Below, piece by piece: positions 34,619 to 43,606 of a stretch of DNA of 64,000 bases. The notes under the pieces are model-generated. The model made no database searches. It saw only the letters and a program-made list of their open reading frames with translations, and was not told where the DNA came from. Source of the DNA: Aequorivita aurantiaca (GTDB taxonomy: Bacteria > Bacteroidota > Bacteroidia > Flavobacteriales > Flavobacteriaceae); the NCBI RefSeq assembly GCF_030410135.1, contig NZ_JAUGQQ010000001.1, forward strand, positions 124,001-188,000, written 5' to 3'. The number at the start of each line of letters is the position of its first letter. The first letter of the stretch is position 1. The translations under genes were made by a program, and so were the position numbers.

Positions 34619-35545
34619 ATGAAAAAACTTCTACTTCTTGCAGTACTTTTCGCTGCACCGATGCTAATTTCAGCCCAGGAAGAAACTCCAAAAGATTCTA
34701 TCCAAAATGGTTGGACACGAAGCGGAAACATTTCGTTGTTGTTCAACCAAGCTGCCTTTAACCACGAATGGACCGGTGGCGGCACTTCAAACTATTCGGG
34801 AAACCTTTCACTTTCTTATGATTTCAACTATCGGCGCGATAAAATTTCATGGGACAACCGATTGATCGGGGAATATGGAATAACAAAAAATAGGGATGAT
34901 AAATATTCCCGCAAGACCAACGACCGGCTGGAGTTCAATTCAATTTTGGGAAGACAAATAAAAGAAAGCAACTGGTACGCATCCTTATTTTTAAACTTTA
35001 AAACCCAATTTGCGCCGGGTTACGAATTCAATGAAGATCTAACTCCGAATGATGAAGGTTATCGTACTGAAACAACTCATTTTCTTTCACCTGCATATAT
35101 TCAGTTTGGACCGGGTCTTCTGTGGAAAAAGAATGATAATCTGTACGTGAATATCTCACCCGCAACGGCAAAATTTATTCTTGTAGATAAGGAATTTACG
35201 GCTGTTGACGAAACCGTTCCCGGAGCTTTGGACGCTTACAACAAAAACAAATATTTTGGGGTTGATGCCAACAAAACCAGCCGTTTTGAGTTTGGTGCTT
35301 CCGTTTCGGCCTATGCCAAATTCAATATCATGGCCAACATATCCGCAGAGAATATTTTAAATCTATATTCCAACTATTTAGAGGATCCTCAAAATGTTGA
35401 TATTGACTATACTTTTAATCTGGTAATGAACGTGAATAAATATATAACCACCAATGTAACCTTTCAGGCTATCTATGATGACAATGCCGTACAGGGATTC
35501 CAAATTCGGGAAGCTTTGGGCGTGGGCTTGACATACGGATTCTAA
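34619..35545 (+). CDS. DUF3078 outer-membrane beta-barrel-like protein
   Basis: A 308-residue exported protein (signal peptide LLLLAVLFAAPMLISAQ) with alternating beta-strands and a C-terminal GVGLTYGF typical of outer-membrane barrels. It matches DUF3078 (SGNISLLFNQAAFNHEWTGGG, SNYSGNLSLSYDFNYRRDK, SWDNRLIGEYGITK). Family function is not known. It is at the end of the SUF gene set, followed by a terminator; a TATTTTTG motif at 34587-34594 could give it its own promoter. Confidence 0.85.
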   Translation: MKKLLLLAVLFAAPMLISAQEETPKDSIQNGWTRSGNISLLFNQAAFNHEWTGGGTSNYSGNLSLSYDFNYRRDKISWDNRLIGEYGITKNRDDKYSRKTNDRLEFNSILGRQIKESNWYASLFLNFKTQFAPGYEFNEDLTPNDEGYRTETTHFLSPAYIQFGPGLLWKKNDNLYVNISPATAKFILVDKEFTAVDETVPGALDAYNKNKYFGVDANKTSRFEFGASVSAYAKFNIMANISAENILNLYSNYLEDPQNVDIDYTFNLVMNVNKYITTNVTFQAIYDDNAVQGFQIREALGVGLTYGF

Positions 35546-35568
35546 AATAATAATCTAAAAATTTAAAG

Positions 35569-35601
35569 ACCTGTGAGATTTTTTAAATCACAGGTTTTTT
35601 T
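35569..35601 (+). terminator. Terminator of the SUF/DUF3078 transcript
   Basis: ACCTGTGA (35569-35576) pairs with TCACAGGT (35588-35595) and is followed by seven T residues, about 23 bases after the DUF3078 stop. Confidence 0.85.
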
Positions 35602-35633
35602 ATGGTATATATAATAGTTGCGATTAATTCACG

Positions 35634-35765
35634 GTGATCCTGAATTTAAGCGCAAGCGCGCCACCGCTCTCGAGTGACTATGTCAATTGTACAGGCCTTT
35701 ATAATTATGTCTTTGGGAATTGCTTTGGAACGCCACTCAAGTTTTATGCGGAGGGATTAAAATAG
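35634..35765 (+). pseudogene. Possible gene remnant resembling a MORN-type repeat
   Basis: A 43-codon open frame starting at GTG 35634 and ending with TAG at 35763-35765. Its second half (NCTGLYNYVFGNCFGTPLKFY) vaguely follows the MORN pattern (GxYxYxxG), but it is too short for a gene and has no recognisable start signal. The DNA here is richer in GC than the adjacent spacers. It may be chance or the tail of a decayed gene. Confidence 0.25.
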
Positions 35766-35766
35766 A

Positions 35767-36978
35767 TTAGTCCTCGTCAGTATATTCGTCGTACAGGAAA
35801 TTGTTGTACGGAAATCGGGTAGTATGTATTTCCCGAACTTTGTCGTAAACCAACTTTCGGAATTCATTAAAATTTTCCCTATTCAGCGCAGAAATGAAAA
35901 TAGCATCGCCGTTAAGTTTAGCCATCCATGTTTGTTTCCATTCCTCTAAGGTGTAATGGGCCTTGGTTTTTTCAGTCATCAAATCATCCTCTTCAATTTC
36001 TTCTGGTTGGTAAGCGTCAATTTTATTGAAAACCATAACAGTCGGTTTGTCCGCACTGCCAATTTCCTCTAGGATTTTATCAACAGAATCAATATGGTGT
36101 TCAAAGGATGGATGACTAATATCCACTACGTGTAATAATAAATCTGCTTCCCGAACTTCATCCAAAGTGCTTTTAAATGATTCCACCAATTGAGTGGGTA
36201 ATTTTCGAATAAACCCTACTGTGTCCGTCAATAAAAAGGGAAGATTTCCAATAACTACCTTACGTACGGTAGTATCAAGGGTAGCAAACAATTTATTTTC
36301 CGCAAAAACATCACTTTTGCTTATTACATTCATCAATGTAGATTTTCCCACGTTTGTATACCCAACGAGAGCCACCCGAACTAGTGCGCCCCGATTGCCT
36401 CGCTGAACCTCCATTTGCCGATCAATTTTTTTCAATTTATCCTTGAGCAGTGCAATTCGGTCGCGTACAATACGTCTATCTGTTTCAATTTCGGTTTCCC
36501 CAGGGCCACGCATACCAATACCCCCACGCTGACGTTCCAAGTGGGTCCACATTCCAGCAAGTCGGGGAAGTAAATATTGGTACTGTGCAAGTTCTACCTG
36601 AGTTCGGGCGTAACTGGTTTGGGCGCGCTGAGCAAATATATCCAGAATTAAGTTAGTGCGGTCCAACACTTTGCATTCCAATTCACGTTGAATATTTTTC
36701 TGTTGCGCGGGCGAAAGTTCATCATCAAAAATTACGACCCCCACGCCATGTTCTTCAACATAATTTTTTACATCTTCGAGTTTTCCGGTGCCAATGAAGG
36801 TTTTTGGATTTGGAACATCCATTTTTTGGGTGAAGCGTTTCAGTACCTCTCCGCCAGCGGTGTATGCCAAAAATTCGAGCTCATCAAGGTATTCTTCCGA
36901 CTTTTCCTCATCTTGGAATTTTGTGACCAACCCAACCAGTATTGTTTTTTCGTATGAAATGTCCGTTTGCTCTATCAT
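35767..36978 (-). CDS. hflX: GTPase HflX
   Basis: Ribosome-associated GTPase that rescues or splits stalled ribosomes. The 403-residue protein has the HflX N-terminal domain (NPKTFIGTGKLEDVKNYV, FDDELSPAQQKNIQ), the glycine-rich linker (RGGIGMRGPGETEIETDRR), and GTPase motifs G1 (GYTNVGKST), G3 (DTVGFIRKLP) and G4 (NKID). The start is the ATG at 36978; an alternative at 37041 adds 21 residues unlike the family and would overlap a promoter-like TACATTTG at 36995-37002. Confidence 0.95.
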   Translation of the reverse strand: MIEQTDISYEKTILVGLVTKFQDEEKSEEYLDELEFLAYTAGGEVLKRFTQKMDVPNPKTFIGTGKLEDVKNYVEEHGVGVVIFDDELSPAQQKNIQRELECKVLDRTNLILDIFAQRAQTSYARTQVELAQYQYLLPRLAGMWTHLERQRGGIGMRGPGETEIETDRRIVRDRIALLKDKLKKIDRQMEVQRGNRGALVRVALVGYTNVGKSTLMNVISKSDVFAENKLFATLDTTVRKVVIGNLPFLLTDTVGFIRKLPTQLVESFKSTLDEVREADLLLHVVDISHPSFEHHIDSVDKILEEIGSADKPTVMVFNKIDAYQPEEIEEDDLMTEKTKAHYTLEEWKQTWMAKLNGDAIFISALNRENFNEFRKLVYDKVREIHTTRFPYNNFLYDEYTDED

Positions 36979-37275
36979 ATGTATAGTTAAGTCACAAATG
37001 TACAAAACACAATGAAAGCTATTTTTGAAGTTTACATGCAATTAACAAACTTTCGACTTTAAAATACCGTGGAAAATATAGGGCACTGCATTATTTATTT
37101 ATAAGTATGTACCCGCCAACGTTTCAATCTATTATCCCATAACATTCGCTAAAATATGCGATTTCAAAAAAGGTTAATCGTTTTTGATTTTGGAACATAT
37201 CGCTGAAATTTTATATATTTCGATGTTAATTAAAAGTTAACGCAGCTATTTTAGATAACCATCAACAAAAACTTT
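36979..37275. other. Intergenic region between hflX and the adhesin gene
   Basis: 297 bases with divergent promoter elements: on the minus strand TACATTTG (36995-37002) for hflX; on the plus strand TTTG (37189-37192) with TATATTTC (37214-37221), 21 bases apart, a weak match for the adhesin gene. No ORF or RNA gene is recognisable. Confidence 0.5.
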
Positions 37276-39996
37276 ATGAATAAAAAATTACCCCTCTATT
37301 TACAAAGTTGTCACCATTTTTTAAAACGCAACTTTAAACAGCACGCCTTCACCTTTCTAACTTTTTTGCTTCTTTCATTTTCCGCATTTGCGCAGGGCCC
37401 TGGATGTCCAAACGTAAATGCCGGGACCGATGTTGAATTGGATTGTGAACCATGTACAAACCTTACAGCTTCCTTTCTCAATACTGGTGAAACTACCAGC
37501 TATGCCGTTTCTTCTATACCTTATGATCCGCCTTTTCCCTTTACGGGAGGAACGCCGGTTTCTGTAAATATAGACGACCGCTGGTCTGATGCCATACAAC
37601 TGCCTTTTGAATTTTGCTTTTTTGGCGAAACCTATTCACAAATGGTTATAGGCTCAAACGCAGTTGTTTCTTTTGATTTGGCGAACAATATCCCAAATAC
37701 TTCATGCGAATGGGACTTTAGTGAATCCATTCCAAATCCCAATTTATTTTTCACAACTATTTTTGGGCCATATATGGATGTAGATCCTTCCATTGGTGGT
37801 TCGGGACAAATTAATTGGACTGTATTTGGAGAATCACCCTGTAGAACAATGGTGGTTAATTTTCCCGATATTCCATATTTTGATTGTAATAATCTTTCCT
37901 TAACCTCCCAAGTGGTTATTTACGAAACTACCAATGTGGTTGAGGTTTACGTTCAAGACAGGCCTAATGGTTGCTCATGGAATGACGGCAATGCCGTGCT
38001 GGGTATCCAAAACCAAAACGGAACTTTGGGATACACCGCTCCAGGAAGAAATACTGGAGATTGGAGTGCCTCCAACGAAGCTTGGCGGTTTACTCCCAAC
38101 GGCGTTTCCAACGTTGCCTTTTCCTGGCTGGATGCCTCCGGAACAGTAATTGGAACCGATCCCACAATTAACGTATGCCCTACAGACCAATCAACAACAT
38201 ATACAGCACAGGCTGTTTATACAAATTGTAATGGCGATGTCGTTACCGAAACCGATGAGGTTACCGTAACGCAAATAGGTTCATTTACAGTGGACTTGGG
38301 CGACGACCAAGAACTTTGTGAGACCGAAAGCTATGATATTACTGCCGAAATTATTGATGGAAACCCAGCAGAAGCAACTTTTTTATGGAACACGGGCGAA
38401 ACTACACAAACCATAACCGTCTCCACTTCGGGAACGTATACTGTTGAAGTTACCATTGGCACCTGTACCATTATTGCTTCGGTGGTTATCAACTTTAACG
38501 AACTTCCTTTGATAGATTTGGGAGCAAATGTTGAAACCTGTTTTTATGAACCCTTTGTTTTGGATGCCTCTCCTTCAAATTATAATCCTGCCGACGCAAC
38601 TTATGAATGGAGTTTGGACGGCATTATTCTGGCCGGAGAAACGTCCCCAACTCTTAACGCGACCCAATACGGAATTTATAGTGTATCGGTTTCCGTAGGT
38701 GGATGTTTGGGTACGGATGAAGTAACTATTTCGCAGGAACAGATACAAGTTTCTTTGGGAGATGATATTACTACTTGCTTTGTTGAGCCGGTAATTCTAA
38801 CGGCTGAAGCAACCGATTACGACCCAAACCTTGCTTCGTATGAATGGAGCTTGGACGGCGTTGTACTTGCAGGGGAGACCAATCAAACCCTTACCGCTAC
38901 AGAGTTCGGTGTCTATAAAGTAAATGTGAGCGTGGGCAGCTGTATTGCCACGGATGAAGCATCCATCGCTCCAAATGATCTTCAAGTTTCTCTGGGCGAT
39001 GATTTTACATCCTGCTTCGAGATGACCGAAATCCTTACTGCAGAAGCTATAGATTATGATCCAACAATAGCGACCTACCAATGGAAATTAAACGGAGCGA
39101 TTATAGCAGATGAAACAAACCCAACTTTGGATATCAGCCAGCCAGGCACCTATGTGGTAGAAGTTACTGTAAATTCCTGCACAACAACGGATAGCATTAT
39201 TGTGGGGCTGGGTAATATTAACGTTAGCGTGAACGAAGATTTCCAAACCTGTTTTGATTCAGAAGTTATTTTAGAGGCAACTCTTGGCAATCCCAATTCC
39301 GAAGCAATATACCAGTGGAGCCTTGATGGAAATATTATTGCTGGGGAAACCAATTCCACATTAATAATTACAGAAATAGGAACTTATTCGGTAACCGCAA
39401 CTGTGGGCAGCTGTACGGCAACGGATAGCGTAACGGTAAATTATAGAGACGATTTAGAAGTAACCTTGGGCGATGATTTTCTAACCTGCGCAAACGAACC
39501 GCAAATCCTTACTGCAACAACAATAGAGGAAGGTGCCACCTATCAATGGTTTTTGAACGGAACCATTTTGAATGGAGAAACCGATAGCACCCTGAATTTT
39601 ATGATACAACCGGGCACCATGGGAACGCAGACCTACACAGTTGTTATCGCTATTGGCGGGTGTTCCGGTACGGATTCAGTTGACATCAATTTATATGCTG
39701 TCGGAAATTGTGTAATTTCCGAAGGACTTTCTCCAAACGGGGACGGCTTTAATGATACTTTGGATCTTTCCTTTCTTCATGACAGAACGGGAATCAATAA
39801 ACTTCAAATTTTCAATAGACTGGGCACACAGGTTTATGAAGCGAACAATTACACCAACCAATGGAGTGGGCAAACCAGTGATGGAAACGAGCTGCCCACA
39901 GGAACCTATTTTTATGTAATTGATCTTGCAGGGAATGATACCGTTTATGGCGCTCAGGCCACGGGTTGGATTTATCTTAACCAGAAAGCAAACTAA
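37276..39996 (+). CDS. Large surface adhesin-like protein with T9SS type B (CHU_C) sorting domain
   Basis: A 906-residue exported protein. After a long signal region (FLTFLLLSFSAFAQ) comes a nidogen-like/Ser-Asp-rich domain (about 60-280), then at least six Ig- or PKD-like repeats of about 75 residues (about 330-815), each with a CxxP-like Cys, ATY.W..DG, GET..TL and GxY.V.V..C..TD segments, and the CHU_C domain (about 818-906: ISEGLSPNGDGFNDTLDL, IFNRLGTQVYEANNY, TGTYFYVIDL). Type B domains are secreted by the T9SS. Such proteins mediate adhesion or gliding; the target is unknown. A SprF-like gene and an OmpA-like gene follow in the same direction. Confidence 0.88.
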   Translation: MNKKLPLYLQSCHHFLKRNFKQHAFTFLTFLLLSFSAFAQGPGCPNVNAGTDVELDCEPCTNLTASFLNTGETTSYAVSSIPYDPPFPFTGGTPVSVNIDDRWSDAIQLPFEFCFFGETYSQMVIGSNAVVSFDLANNIPNTSCEWDFSESIPNPNLFFTTIFGPYMDVDPSIGGSGQINWTVFGESPCRTMVVNFPDIPYFDCNNLSLTSQVVIYETTNVVEVYVQDRPNGCSWNDGNAVLGIQNQNGTLGYTAPGRNTGDWSASNEAWRFTPNGVSNVAFSWLDASGTVIGTDPTINVCPTDQSTTYTAQAVYTNCNGDVVTETDEVTVTQIGSFTVDLGDDQELCETESYDITAEIIDGNPAEATFLWNTGETTQTITVSTSGTYTVEVTIGTCTIIASVVINFNELPLIDLGANVETCFYEPFVLDASPSNYNPADATYEWSLDGIILAGETSPTLNATQYGIYSVSVSVGGCLGTDEVTISQEQIQVSLGDDITTCFVEPVILTAEATDYDPNLASYEWSLDGVVLAGETNQTLTATEFGVYKVNVSVGSCIATDEASIAPNDLQVSLGDDFTSCFEMTEILTAEAIDYDPTIATYQWKLNGAIIADETNPTLDISQPGTYVVEVTVNSCTTTDSIIVGLGNINVSVNEDFQTCFDSEVILEATLGNPNSEAIYQWSLDGNIIAGETNSTLIITEIGTYSVTATVGSCTATDSVTVNYRDDLEVTLGDDFLTCANEPQILTATTIEEGATYQWFLNGTILNGETDSTLNFMIQPGTMGTQTYTVVIAIGGCSGTDSVDINLYAVGNCVISEGLSPNGDGFNDTLDLSFLHDRTGINKLQIFNRLGTQVYEANNYTNQWSGQTSDGNELPTGTYFYVIDLAGNDTVYGAQATGWIYLNQKAN
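38281..39708 (+). repeat. Ig/PKD-like repeat region inside the adhesin gene
   Basis: Six tandem protein-level repeats of about 72-79 residues are readable (starting with VDLGDDQELC, IDLGANVETC, VSLGDDITTC, VSLGDDFTSC, VSVNEDFQTC and VTLGDDFLTC). They differ at both DNA and protein level, so they are old duplications rather than recent ones. Confidence 0.85.
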
Positions 39997-40107
39997 ACCC
40001 ATTAAATACTTTTTATCAAAATGAAATATCCAAATTCAGTTTACCGATTTAGCGAAAATGAATTACCCGGACATTCCATTTTCAACTCTATAAAATATCA
40101 TATACAG

Positions 40108-41025
40108 ATGAAAAAACATATATATAGCTTATTAGTATTGATGGCAGTGCTGTTCTTTCAGGAAACCCACGCGCAACAAGACCCGCAGTACACCCAATAC
40201 ATGTACAATATGAACGTAATTAACCCCGCCTATGCGGGATCTAAGGAGAGTTTGTCATTAACGGCACTCTATAGAAACCAATGGTCTGGGATGGAGGGCA
40301 ACCCGATAACCTTCACTTTTTCGGCAGATTCACCCATTACTGATAAAATAGGTTTGGGCCTTTCTGCAATCAAGGATGAATTGGGCCCCGTGAGTGAAAC
40401 CAACGTTTATGCAGATTTCTCATACACCCTTCAATTGGGAGGCACAACAAAACTTGCATTGGGTTTGAAAGCCGGCGCCACCTTTCACGAAGTAGGCCTC
40501 GCAAATTTGGACTTGCAAGACCCCAACGACCCATTTTTCTCAGAAAATATAAATAATACCTATCCAAATATTGGTGCGGGTGCATTTCTTTACGGCGAAA
40601 AATTCTATGTGGGACTATCGGTTCCAAATATGTTGCAATCAGTTCATTTGGATGAAAACGGAATCAAATACGGCTCGGAAACAAACCACTATTTCGCAAC
40701 AGCGGGCTACGTTTTCCAAGTTTCCGAAAGCTTTAAACTGAAACCTTCCGCAATGGTGAAATCGGCCTTTGATGCCCCGGTATCTTTTGACGTAAACTTA
40801 AATGCATTAATGTATGACAGGTTTGAACTGGGCGCATCGTACAGATTGGATGATTCCTTCAGCGGTTTGGTTGGGTTTCAAATTACCCCGAATATCCGCG
40901 TGGGCTATGCTTATGACCACGTAACCTCCGACCTAAAAACGGTAGGGCCAGCGTCACACGAAGTAGTGCTCACGTTTGATGTGTTCTTCAAACCACGCGT
41001 TTTACGCTCGCCAAGATTCTTCTAA
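40108..41025 (+). CDS. SprF/PorP-family type IX secretion-associated outer-membrane protein
   Basis: A 305-residue exported barrel (signal peptide LLVLMAVLFFQETHAQ; start at ATG 40108, since upstream codons add an unlikely N terminus). It matches the PorP/SprF family: QDPQYTQYMYNMNVINPAYAGS, LSLTALYRNQWSGMEGNP and a closing FDVFFKP. SprF-like proteins are needed for secretion or surface attachment of type B T9SS substrates such as SprB. It lies directly after the type B adhesin gene, so it probably serves it. Confidence 0.92.
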   Translation: MKKHIYSLLVLMAVLFFQETHAQQDPQYTQYMYNMNVINPAYAGSKESLSLTALYRNQWSGMEGNPITFTFSADSPITDKIGLGLSAIKDELGPVSETNVYADFSYTLQLGGTTKLALGLKAGATFHEVGLANLDLQDPNDPFFSENINNTYPNIGAGAFLYGEKFYVGLSVPNMLQSVHLDENGIKYGSETNHYFATAGYVFQVSESFKLKPSAMVKSAFDAPVSFDVNLNALMYDRFELGASYRLDDSFSGLVGFQITPNIRVGYAYDHVTSDLKTVGPASHEVVLTFDVFFKPRVLRSPRFF

Positions 41026-41048
41026 TAACCAACCTAATTTCATTTAAG

Positions 41049-42941
41049 ATGAACAAGATATATACATTCCTTTTACTCATAGCGGTCAGCACCACCATGG
41101 TTACCGCACAAAACAGTAAAACCAAAAAGGCCGATCAATATTACGACCGTCTTCAATATACCGATGCCGCCGAGGCATATCAAAAACTGCTCAAAAAAGG
41201 TGAAGGCAGCACGTATGTTTTCGAACGTTTGGGAAACAGTTATTACTTTATTAATGACACTAAAAAGGCCGAAACCTATTATAAAAGAGTGGTTAAAAGC
41301 AAAAACGTGAATCCGGAAACGGTTTACAATTTTGCCCAATCCTTAAAGGCGAACGGCAAATTTGAAGAATACAATACATATATGAAACAGTTTGCGGAAA
41401 TGGCGCCAACAGATTCACGAGCCGTAGCATTTATGGAGAACCCAGATTATCTTCCTAAAATTATCGATGAAAATGCGCAGCAATATACTGCCACAAACCT
41501 AGATGCCCTAAATTCCAAATATTCAGATTTCGGAGGAACGGTTATGGGCAATGAGTTCTATTTTACTTCCGCCAGAAATACAACCCGTAAAAAATACGGC
41601 TGGAACGAAGAACCGTTTTTGGATATATATAAAGCTTCAATAATTGGCGGAGTAGAAAAAAATGAAGTACTGCTGAAGGGTGACGTGAATACTAAATATC
41701 ACGAAAGTACTGTGGCAATAACCGCAGACGGCAAACGTATGTATTTTGACAGAAATGATTTCTTCAACGGAAAATATAAAAAGAGCGAAGAAGGCATCAA
41801 CGAACTGAATATATATTACGCAGAAAATGTAAATGGGGAATGGGTTAATATTCAACCAGTGCCTTTCAATGATCATCAATATTCCACCAGCCACCCTGCT
41901 TTAAGCCCGGACGGAAACACGCTTTATTTCACAAGCGATCGTCCCGGTGGCATAGGAAAGGCTGACATTTATAAAGTTTCCATTTCAAAAGACGGAACTT
42001 TTGGAACGCCGGTAAATTTAGGCGACAAAATAAACACCGAAGGAAAGGAAGGATTTCCATACGTTGATGCCAATGGCACCCTATATTTCTGTAGCGATGC
42101 ACATTTAGGAATGGGCGGTTTGGACGTTTTTGCGGCGGAAGCCAACGCCGACGGTTTCGGAGCGGTAAAAAACCTCGGGTTGGGCGTAAACAGCAGCGAA
42201 GATGATTTTGCATTTTCCTATAATCCGGTGACAATGGAAGGATACGTTTCCTCAAACCGAAAAGGTGGAATGGGCAGTGATGATATTTACAAAATCAGAA
42301 AAATTGATATTTGTGATGTCACTATAAACGTGATAGTTGTGGATACAACCAATGACGAACCGATACCCAGTGCAAGATTGGACCTTTTTGATGCGCTTGA
42401 AAACAAGTTAAAAAGCCAAACCACAAGTACCAACGGCATAGGCTCAATTACAGCGGCCTGTAACCAAGATCACGTAGTTCAAGCCTTTAAAGAGGGTTAT
42501 GAAAGCAATGCCGAAACGGTCGATTCTTTTAAGGAAGGTCAAAAAAGTATCCGAATCGCACTTAGACCGATTGATGCTATCGTAGATGGGAATTTGGTAA
42601 AATTAAATCCAATTCTTTTCGATTTTGATAAACATAATATCAAGCCGCAAGCAGCATTTGAGCTTGATAAATTGGTGGAATTGATGAAGAAAAACCCAGA
42701 GATGGAAATAAAAGTTGAAGGCCATACGGACAATCGAGGCACTGACGCATATAATATGGATCTTTCAGAAAGACGTGCAAAAAGTACCGTGCAATATGTT
42801 ATTTCAAAAGGAATTGCGAAGGACAGAATTAGCGGGGAAGGTTTCGGCGAAAGCAGACCATCCGTGACTTGTGGTGAAAACTGTTCGGAAGCGCAGCATC
42901 AACAAAACAGACGTTCAGACTTTATCGTAGTGAAAAAATAA
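41049..42941 (+). CDS. TPR-PD40-OmpA outer-membrane protein
   Basis: A 630-residue protein with a signal peptide (FLLLIAVSTTMVTAQ), N-terminal TPR-like helices (about 20-130: YYDRLQYTDAAEAYQKLLKKG), a WD40/PD40 propeller (about 185-440: STSHPALSPDGNTLYFTSDRPGG, EGFPYVDANGTLYFCSD), a small carboxypeptidase-regulatory-like domain (about 450-510) and the C-terminal OmpA peptidoglycan-binding domain (about 520-630: LNPILFDFDKHNIKPQA, EGHTDNRGTDAYNMDLSERRA). It resembles T9SS-linked PorE/SprE-associated OmpA proteins. It follows the SprF-like gene after 23 bases, and a terminator closes the unit. Confidence 0.92.
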   Translation: MNKIYTFLLLIAVSTTMVTAQNSKTKKADQYYDRLQYTDAAEAYQKLLKKGEGSTYVFERLGNSYYFINDTKKAETYYKRVVKSKNVNPETVYNFAQSLKANGKFEEYNTYMKQFAEMAPTDSRAVAFMENPDYLPKIIDENAQQYTATNLDALNSKYSDFGGTVMGNEFYFTSARNTTRKKYGWNEEPFLDIYKASIIGGVEKNEVLLKGDVNTKYHESTVAITADGKRMYFDRNDFFNGKYKKSEEGINELNIYYAENVNGEWVNIQPVPFNDHQYSTSHPALSPDGNTLYFTSDRPGGIGKADIYKVSISKDGTFGTPVNLGDKINTEGKEGFPYVDANGTLYFCSDAHLGMGGLDVFAAEANADGFGAVKNLGLGVNSSEDDFAFSYNPVTMEGYVSSNRKGGMGSDDIYKIRKIDICDVTINVIVVDTTNDEPIPSARLDLFDALENKLKSQTTSTNGIGSITAACNQDHVVQAFKEGYESNAETVDSFKEGQKSIRIALRPIDAIVDGNLVKLNPILFDFDKHNIKPQAAFELDKLVELMKKNPEMEIKVEGHTDNRGTDAYNMDLSERRAKSTVQYVISKGIAKDRISGEGFGESRPSVTCGENCSEAQHQQNRRSDFIVVKK

Positions 42942-42974
42942 AGGTTATAACTGGAGAACCAACCAGCGAAAAGG

Positions 42975-43017
42975 CCCTTGCATTTTTGAGCAATCAAAAT
43001 TTGTGAGGGTTTTTTTA
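42975..43017 (+). terminator. Terminator after the OmpA-like gene
   Basis: CCCTTGCATTTTTGA (from 42975) and TCAAAATTTGTGAGGG form an imperfect hairpin, followed by seven T residues. It lies also just after the convergent GNAT gene. Confidence 0.6.
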
Positions 43018-43021
43018 TTCA

Positions 43022-43510
43022 TTATAATTTCATTTTATAATTGGCCGCGGGCAATCCAAAATAATCGCCGTCAGAATCCCAATGAAACCCCTGTTTTTCA
43101 AGAATTCGTTGGGAAGCCTGATTTTCGGGATCAATAATCGCGATCAAAGTTGCTATTTCAGAAATTTTCCTCGCACGCAGAATTAGAGTTTTGGCAATTT
43201 CTTCGCCAAAACCTTTTCTCCAAAATTCTGGCATTAGCACATAGCCAATTTCGGCTTCGTTTTTTTCGGTCATTACCAGTTTGGAATGTCCCACAAAAGC
43301 ACCATTCTCTCGAATACTTACTTTATAATGGCCAAGGTTTACATTTTCACGATTCACTTCCATCATTTTATCGAACCGTTCACGGGTTTCACCTTCGGTT
43401 AGTGGCCGGCCCGTAATCATTTTCATGACATCGGCGCTGCTCACCAATTTAAAATAATCATTAAAATCTTCCGTGGCATAATGCCGAAAACTTAATCTTT
43501 CAGAAAACAT
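43022..43510 (-). CDS. GNAT-family N-acetyltransferase (RimJ/RimL type)
   Basis: A 162-residue acetyltransferase with the acetyl-CoA binding region (GYVLMPEFWRKGFGEEIAKTL; the Q/RxxGxG-like signature is RKGFGEEI) and the family ending SQRILEKQGFHWDSDG. Substrates may be a protein N terminus, an amino acid or an antibiotic; none can be inferred. It is convergent with the OmpA gene and upstream of the DUF5689 gene's terminator. Confidence 0.85.
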   Translation of the reverse strand: MFSERLSFRHYATEDFNDYFKLVSSADVMKMITGRPLTEGETRERFDKMMEVNRENVNLGHYKVSIRENGAFVGHSKLVMTEKNEAEIGYVLMPEFWRKGFGEEIAKTLILRARKISEIATLIAIIDPENQASQRILEKQGFHWDSDGDYFGLPAANYKMKL

Positions 43511-43552
43511 ATAGAGTGGTAGTTTCAGTTAAAAAATTAAAGGTAAAGTAAT

Positions 43553-43581
43553 AAAAAAACCGCCTCCAAAATGGAAGCGGT
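43553..43581 (-). terminator. Terminator of the DUF5689 gene
   Basis: ACCGCCTCC (43559-43567) pairs with GGAAGCGGT (43573-43581); on the minus strand it is followed by a T run (43553-43558). It lies 26 bases after the stop of the gene ending at 43607. Confidence 0.75.
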
Positions 43582-43606
43582 CTATCTAAAATTTTAAATT
43601 TCCAAA

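Noticed and set aside
40021-40107. Upstream ATG extension of the SprF-like protein
   Set aside because: The 29 added residues are hydrophilic and precede the signal peptide; the ATG at 40108 gives a normal export signal.
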